A stretch of 8,213 nucleotides of DNA from contig JAIPER010000145.1 in NCBI GenBank assembly GCA_021737115.1, positions 1-8,213 on the forward strand, in the 5' to 3' direction. A program made the translations under genes and the position numbers. Below the pieces are notes generated by a model. The model had not been told where the DNA came from, searched no databases, and saw nothing but the letters and a program-made list of their open reading frames with translations. Below are positions 4,482-8,213 of the stretch, one piece after another (position 1 is the first letter of the stretch; the number at the start of each line of letters is the position of its first letter). This DNA is from Desulfohalobiaceae bacterium. GTDB lineage: Bacteria > Desulfobacterota > Desulfovibrionia > Desulfovibrionales > Desulfothermaceae.

Positions 4482-6626
4482 ATGCTTACGCCGTTACACC
4501 AACAAGCAATCGCGTCCATGTCTTATGAAAAGCCGGATCTCGTCCACGGCTATGCCGGCCAGACCCTGAAGGTCGACCTGACGGACCGGTCTTTTGAAAT
4601 CAAGCCGGTGACCCGGGAGATGAAGGACACCTTCACCGGAGGCAAGGGCTTTGATCTGTGGTTGCTCTGGAATGCGGTCACCGGTGAGACCGCCTGGAAC
4701 GATCCGGAAAACGCGGTCTGCATTTCTTCCGGACCCATGGGTGGCACCCCGATATATCCAGGTTCGGGCAAGAGCATCGTGACCACGATCTCACCCTTGA
4801 CCGGGTCGGTCATGGATTCCAACGTAGGCGGCTACTTTGGTCCCTATCTCAAGTTTTCCGGTTTCGACGCCCTGGAAATCGTCGGCAAGTCAGCCGGCAA
4901 CACCGTCTTGTACATAGACGGCGAGTCCGGAAACATCCAACTCCTGGACATGAATGATCTGCCGGAGGAAAGTTATGGGCTGTCCGAGGCGCTCACCGAA
5001 CACTTTGGCGGTCCGGATCGCAAAAAGATTTCCGTGGTCTCAGCCGGGCCGGGGGCCAGACACACCTATTTCGGCTGTCTCAATTTTTCCTATTACGATG
5101 GCAGACGAAAGCAGACCCGGAACAAGCAGGCCGGTCGCGGCGGCATCGGGACCGTTTTTGAAGACAAGGGCTTGAAGGGCCTGGTGGTCAAATGCACCTC
5201 TTTTTCCGTGGACACCAACAACCCTGCGGATAAAGACGCCCTCAAGACCTGCGCCAAGGCCCATACCCGCAATATTCGCGAACTGGATCCCAAACAGAAT
5301 GAGATGGCCAAAGGGGGGACCACCTTCATCACCATGATCATGAACGATCACGATCTGCTGCCCACCCACAACTTCCGGTACGGCCAGCATCCCCAGGCCA
5401 AGAACCTGGCCGCCGATGTGTTCAGGCGCTTGTTTGATCCGGGATTCGACGGCTGCTGGTACGGCTGCAGCGTGGCCTGTGCCCACGGGGTCAAGGGGTT
5501 TGTGCCGACCACCGGTCCTTACAGGGGGCAGCAGGTTTTTGTGGATGGTCCGGAGTACGAGACCATCGCCGGAGTCGGATCCAACCTGGGGATCTTTGAC
5601 CCCTATACCGTCCTGGAGATCAATTTTTATTGCGATGCCTACGGGATAGATACGATTTCATTCGGCACGGCCACGGCCTTTGCCATGGATTGTTACGATA
5701 GCAAACTGATCGGGAAAGAGCAGACCGGGGGGCTGGACCTGTCCTTTGGCAACCGCTGGTCCGCCCTGACCCTTTTGCACCAGATGGCCGCGGGTGAGGG
5801 CTTTGGCGTCGTGCTCGGCAAAGGCATCCGGAAGATGAAAGAGTTCTTTTCCCGGGAATACGGGGCAGATGCGGCCCTTATGCAGGATATCGGCATGGAG
5901 AGCAAAGGGCTGGAGTTTTCGGAATACATCTCCAAGGAATCCCTGGCCCAGCAGGGCGGCTACGGCCTGGCTCTGAAAGGACCCCAGCACGACGAGGCCT
6001 GGCTCATCTTCCTGGACCAGGTCCACAATCTGATGCCCACCTTTGAACAGAAATCGGAGAACCTGCACTGGTTCCCCATGATCAGGACCTGGTTCGGACT
6101 CTGCGGCCTGTGCAAATTGCCCTGGAATGATATTGTGCCTGCGGACAACGATCAAACCGAGGAACCGGCCAAGGTCATGGGGCACATGAAGCTCTACGCA
6201 GAGTATTTCTCCTCTGTCACCGGCCGGCAGGTAACTCCGGACGATCTGGTGGTCATGAGCGAAAAGGTGTACAACTTTCAGCGCCTGTTTAACCTGAAGA
6301 TGGGCTTTGGCCGCCGGACCCAGGACCGGATCCCCTATCGGGCCATGGGACCGGCCACGGTCCTGGAATACGAATCCAGACAAAAGCGCTATGATCAGGA
6401 CTTAAGAGATAAGTACGGACTGGATGTGACCGGCCTTACGACCTCGGAAAAAATCGCCGCCCTGCGGGAAAAACGGGAAGAGCAATACGAAAAATTGACC
6501 GATGCCGTGTATGCCCGCCGGGGCTGGACATCAGACGGGATTCCGACCCTGGCTACGGTCAAACGGCTTGGTATCGACTATCCCGAGGTGGTGGAACTCT
6601 TGGCTGCTCACGGTGTTCGGGAATGA
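4482..6626 (+). CDS. Aldehyde:ferredoxin oxidoreductase (tungsten/molybdenum bis-pterin enzyme)
   Basis: Family members oxidise aldehydes to carboxylic acids, or run in reverse, at a bis-pyranopterin W (or Mo) centre and pass electrons through a [4Fe-4S] cluster to ferredoxin. The N-terminal AFOR domain covers about 22-238 (GGKGFDLWLLW at 53-63, SGPMGGTP at 83-90, AGRGGIGTVFEDKGLKGL at 217-234). The C-terminal domains follow (GPEYETIAGVGSNLGI at 356-371; the pterin-type DxxG(L/I)D motif DAYGID at 385-390; GIPTLATVKRLGI near 687-698). Cluster ligands are probably C325, C329, C333 plus C541 or C544. The first three are spaced CxxxCxxxC, not the classic CxxCxxxC, and the DxxGLC motif reads TWFGLCGLC, lacking its Asp. 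At 714 residues it is longer than archaeal AOR (about 605). No signal peptide, so cytoplasmic. It is translationally linked to the proline dehydrogenase before it and the sulfur carrier after it. The substrate is unproven; glutamate semialdehyde is suggested by context. Confidence 0.93.
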   Translation: MLTPLHQQAIASMSYEKPDLVHGYAGQTLKVDLTDRSFEIKPVTREMKDTFTGGKGFDLWLLWNAVTGETAWNDPENAVCISSGPMGGTPIYPGSGKSIVTTISPLTGSVMDSNVGGYFGPYLKFSGFDALEIVGKSAGNTVLYIDGESGNIQLLDMNDLPEESYGLSEALTEHFGGPDRKKISVVSAGPGARHTYFGCLNFSYYDGRRKQTRNKQAGRGGIGTVFEDKGLKGLVVKCTSFSVDTNNPADKDALKTCAKAHTRNIRELDPKQNEMAKGGTTFITMIMNDHDLLPTHNFRYGQHPQAKNLAADVFRRLFDPGFDGCWYGCSVACAHGVKGFVPTTGPYRGQQVFVDGPEYETIAGVGSNLGIFDPYTVLEINFYCDAYGIDTISFGTATAFAMDCYDSKLIGKEQTGGLDLSFGNRWSALTLLHQMAAGEGFGVVLGKGIRKMKEFFSREYGADAALMQDIGMESKGLEFSEYISKESLAQQGGYGLALKGPQHDEAWLIFLDQVHNLMPTFEQKSENLHWFPMIRTWFGLCGLCKLPWNDIVPADNDQTEEPAKVMGHMKLYAEYFSSVTGRQVTPDDLVVMSEKVYNFQRLFNLKMGFGRRTQDRIPYRAMGPATVLEYESRQKRYDQDLRDKYGLDVTGLTTSEKIAALREKREEQYEKLTDAVYARRGWTSDGIPTLATVKRLGIDYPEVVELLAAHGVRE

Positions 6627-6820
6627 TTCGGGTCGATGATCAGGAAGTTCAATGGTTCGAGGGGATGACCGTGACTGATCTTTTAAAGCAGATCGGTTAC
6701 GAAGGATCCTGCGCCGTGGTCCGGATTAATGAAACCCATGTTTCCAGACCCACATTCGATCAGACCCTGGTTCCGGACGGTGCACAAGTCTATCTGATCC
6801 CCATGATCGCGGGAGGGTAG
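6623..6820 (+). CDS. MoaD/ThiS-like sulfur carrier protein
   Basis: A 65-residue ubiquitin-fold sulfur carrier. The C-terminal tail IPMIAGG (59-65) ends in the required Gly-Gly, which in this family is adenylated by an E1-like enzyme and converted to a thiocarboxylate. The acidic start, the TVTDLLKQIG helix (16-25) and the VVRINETHV strand region (32-40) fit ThiS/MoaD proteins. Its start codon overlaps the AOR stop as ATGA, so translation is coupled; there is only a weak GGGA ahead of it. Small carriers of this type are repeatedly found beside AOR genes, where the plausible job is donating dithiolene sulfur to the tungsto- or molybdopterin of that enzyme. A thiamine role (ThiS proper) is less likely without other thi genes nearby. 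The probable activating enzyme is encoded at 7299-8180. Confidence 0.88.
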   Translation: MIRVDDQEVQWFEGMTVTDLLKQIGYEGSCAVVRINETHVSRPTFDQTLVPDGAQVYLIPMIAGG

Positions 6821-6830
6821 TGGGCGGGGG

Positions 6831-7118
6831 CAGTGAGTCGGTGAATCAGTGAATCGGTGAATCAGTGAATCAGTGAATCGGTAAGTCAGTGAATCAGTGA
6901 ATCAGTGAATCAGTGAATCAGTGAATCAGTAAGTCAGTGAATCGGTAAGTCAGTGAATCAGTGAATCAGTGTATCTGTAAGTCAGTGAATCAGTGAATCA
7001 GTAAGTCAGTGTATCGGTAAGTCAGTGAATCGGTAAATCAGTGAATCAGTAAGTCAGTGAATCGGTAAGTCGGTGAATCAGTGAATCAGTGTATCTGTAA
7101 GTCAGTGAATCGGTAAGT
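6831..7118. repeat. Array of 36 tandem 8-bp repeats, consensus CAGTGAAT
   Basis: Exactly 288 bp, parsing without any indel into 36 octamers. Counts: 18 CAGTGAAT, 5 CGGTAAGT, 3 CGGTGAAT, 3 CAGTAAGT, 3 CAGTGTAT, 2 CTGTAAGT, and one each of CAGTGAGT and CGGTAAAT. Variant units ending AAGT are never adjacent. Because 8 is not a multiple of 3 and most units contain TGA, the + strand cannot be translated through it. There are no unique spacers, so it is not a CRISPR. It begins 10 nt after the sulfur-carrier stop codon and fills most of the 478-nt gap before the E1 gene. The period phase is arbitrary. Function unknown; slippage and unequal exchange explain its growth, while selection may keep the exact 8-bp phase. 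Confidence 0.97.
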
Positions 7119-7200
7119 CCAGAGCTTTTTGCAGTGAGCTGAAGTTTGTAAGAATTGTAGGTGTGTACCAAATCTGAAGCTATGAAAAGAGGGGAAGACG

Positions 7201-7250
7201 GACTCGGAAACAGACCGGTCGGGAACTGTCCGGTCTGATCGTGAGGAGTC
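7201..7250 (+). other. Stem-loop in the leader of the E1-like gene
   Basis: CAGACCGG (7211-7218) and CCGGTCTG (7230-7237) are perfect inverted copies around an 11-nt loop. GACTC (7201-7205) and GAGTC (7246-7250) can extend the stem after an asymmetric internal loop. No T-tract follows, so it is not a standard terminator. It ends about 48 nt before the E1-like start codon. It could be an RNA leader structure, a protein-binding site or an mRNA-processing site within the operon; I do not recognise a known riboswitch class. Confidence 0.45.
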
Positions 7251-7298
7251 GCCCTCTGCACGGGATTTTCAGCCAGGCGATATACTGGAGCAGGAAAG

Positions 7299-8180
7299 AT
7301 GACAAAGAAAACGGATGCAAACGAAGATACCGGACAAGAAGTTCCTAACCTGACTTCCAGGATTTTGTCCGTATCCAAAAGGGAAAGACATCCCTCGGGC
7401 AAGGAGTTCAGGGTCCTGTCCGTCGAACAGGCAAAGCAGCTGAGCCGGGAGTTTCACTGTTCCCTGCGCCGGATCTGGATAAGCTCGATGGAGCAGGGGG
7501 TGGGGCTTCGATGCAACCTGCGCAATCTGGAGTCGGTGTCTCTCCAGGAACAGCTGGTACTGTTCAAGGCCCGGGTGGCGGTCATCGGGGCCGGAGGGCT
7601 GGGTGGCCAGGTGATCCTCTCCCTGGCCAGGCTCGGTCTGGGTCGGATTGTGGTGGTCGATCCGGATGTCTTTGATGAAACCAATCTGAATCGCCAGGCC
7701 CTGTGTACCCATCAGGGCCTCGGCCGTCCGAAAGCCGAGGTTGCCGTGGAAGAGGTCGAAAAAGTGAATCCCGCCCTGGAGGCGACGGGTATAAAAAAGC
7801 GATTCACGCCAGCCACAGGACCGGATATCCTGGCCGGAACACAGGTTGTCGTGGATTGCCTGGACAACATCCCGGACCGGTTCGTCCTGGAACAAACAGC
7901 CAGGGACCTGGGCATCCCTCTGGTTCATGCGGCCATAGACGGCTTTCTGGCCCAGTTGATGACCATCTATCCAGAAGATCAGGGTCTGAGGCTCCTCTAC
8001 GGCAAAGCCCAGGAAACCCCGAAATCCCCACTCGGCAACCCGGTCTTCGCCCCCAATCTGGTGGCCGTTCTCCAGGCCATGGAGGTCCTGAAGATCGTCC
8101 TTGGCCGGGGTGAGACCATCCGCAACGGCCTGCTCTCTCTGGAGTTGGAATCAGGCCGCCTGGAGCGGTTCAGCTTCTGA
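7299..8180 (+). CDS. HesA/MoeB/ThiF-family E1-like sulfur-carrier adenylyltransferase
   Basis: E1-like enzyme expected to bind ATP-Mg and adenylate the C-terminal glycine of a ubiquitin-like sulfur carrier, most likely the one at 6623-6820. The 293 residues comprise an N-terminal extension of about 75 residues (polar 1-35, then a small helical region) and a Rossmann-type adenylation domain. Visible elements: RNL (75-77) before the domain; GAGGLGG at 97-103; VVVDPDVFDETNLNRQ at 118-133 with ribose-binding D121/D123 and R132; RPK with K145; VVDCLDN at 184-190 (D186/D189); and a C-terminal LGNPVFAPNLVAVLQAMEVLKI helix region (245-266). The two CxxC pairs that hold zinc in MoeB and ThiF are absent. 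The C-terminal half after residue 190 has no cysteine at all, so a thioester mechanism there is unlikely. The ATG at 7299 is preceded by TGGAG (7286-7290) and AGGA (7292-7295). It is separated from its presumed operon by the octamer array. Confidence 0.9.
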   Translation: MTKKTDANEDTGQEVPNLTSRILSVSKRERHPSGKEFRVLSVEQAKQLSREFHCSLRRIWISSMEQGVGLRCNLRNLESVSLQEQLVLFKARVAVIGAGGLGGQVILSLARLGLGRIVVVDPDVFDETNLNRQALCTHQGLGRPKAEVAVEEVEKVNPALEATGIKKRFTPATGPDILAGTQVVVDCLDNIPDRFVLEQTARDLGIPLVHAAIDGFLAQLMTIYPEDQGLRLLYGKAQETPKSPLGNPVFAPNLVAVLQAMEVLKIVLGRGETIRNGLLSLELESGRLERFSF

Positions 8181-8197
8181 TATCCGTTTGGAGCCGA

Positions 8198-8212
8198 CTG
8201 ACCCCCGGTCAG
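8198..8212 (+). terminator. Possible terminator hairpin at the window's right edge
   Basis: CTGACC (8198-8203) and GGTCAG (8207-8212) pair perfectly around CCC, 17 nt past the E1-like stop codon. The position fits the end of the operon, but the window stops before any T-tract could be seen, so termination cannot be confirmed. Confidence 0.3.
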
Positions 8213-8213
8213 C

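Noticed and set aside
3782..4519. Minus-strand frame of 245 residues across proline dehydrogenase
   Set aside because: Shadow of the PRODH gene; no recognisable domain and it runs into the AOR start.
6831..7118. CRISPR array
   Set aside because: The unit is only 8 bp, contiguous, without unique spacers or cas genes.
7182..7238. Small + strand frame of 18 codons ahead of the E1-like gene
   Set aside because: No ribosome-binding site, unremarkable composition, and it overlaps the stem-loop; could be a leader peptide but nothing supports it.
7119..7298. Molybdenum/tungsten cofactor riboswitch
   Set aside because: Context would fit, but I cannot match the known conserved core by eye and the stem-loop is too simple; needs a covariance-model search.
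7046..7402. Minus-strand 118-residue frame entering the octamer array
   Set aside because: Its end is a periodic TDSLTY-like peptide produced by the 8-bp repeats and its beginning is antisense to the E1-like gene.

Overview
The window reads as chromosomal DNA of an anaerobic bacterium. Desulfobacterota (Desulfovibrio-like sulfate reducers) is my best guess. The grounds are GC-rich coding DNA with AT-rich gaps, a tungsten/molybdenum-type aldehyde:ferredoxin oxidoreductase, and an AT-rich palindromic repeat of a kind I associate with that group. This placement is an inference; no marker gene settles it. All protein genes, and the one tRNA gene, lie on the + strand.

Left part (1-2165) is housekeeping. 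It holds folC (folate polyglutamylation), a complete tRNA-Val(CAC) with its own promoter, a strong intrinsic terminator, and trmL (2'-O-methylation of the tRNA wobble base).

The gap 2166-2632 is AT-rich and carries no credible gene. It holds a 15-bp palindrome, a 180-bp imperfect inverted-repeat element (MITE-like), a short inverted repeat, and a candidate promoter overlapped by a FadR-type operator half-kilobase downstream of trmL. These last two lie just upstream of a GntR/FadR-family regulator gene.

Right part (2650-8180) looks like one catabolic unit: a GntR/FCD regulator, a stand-alone proline dehydrogenase, a 714-residue aldehyde:ferredoxin oxidoreductase (AOR), a 65-residue MoaD/ThiS-like sulfur carrier ending in Gly-Gly, and a HesA/MoeB/ThiF-like E1 enzyme. 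Proline dehydrogenase and AOR are 7 nt apart, with the AOR ribosome-binding site touching the preceding stop codon. AOR and the sulfur carrier overlap as ATGA. The sulfur carrier and its probable E1 partner are separated by 478 nt. That gap contains exactly 36 tandem copies of a degenerate 8-bp unit (6831-7118), then a stem-loop leader.

The most interesting idea is that the usual partner of proline dehydrogenase, an NAD-dependent P5C/glutamate-semialdehyde dehydrogenase, is replaced here by a ferredoxin-linked tungsto- or molybdo-enzyme. Proline would be oxidised to P5C/glutamate semialdehyde, and AOR would oxidise that aldehyde to glutamate with low-potential electrons going to ferredoxin. 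The carrier and E1 would supply the pterin cofactor dithiolene sulfur. Gene order supports a functional link; the substrate assignment is a hypothesis.
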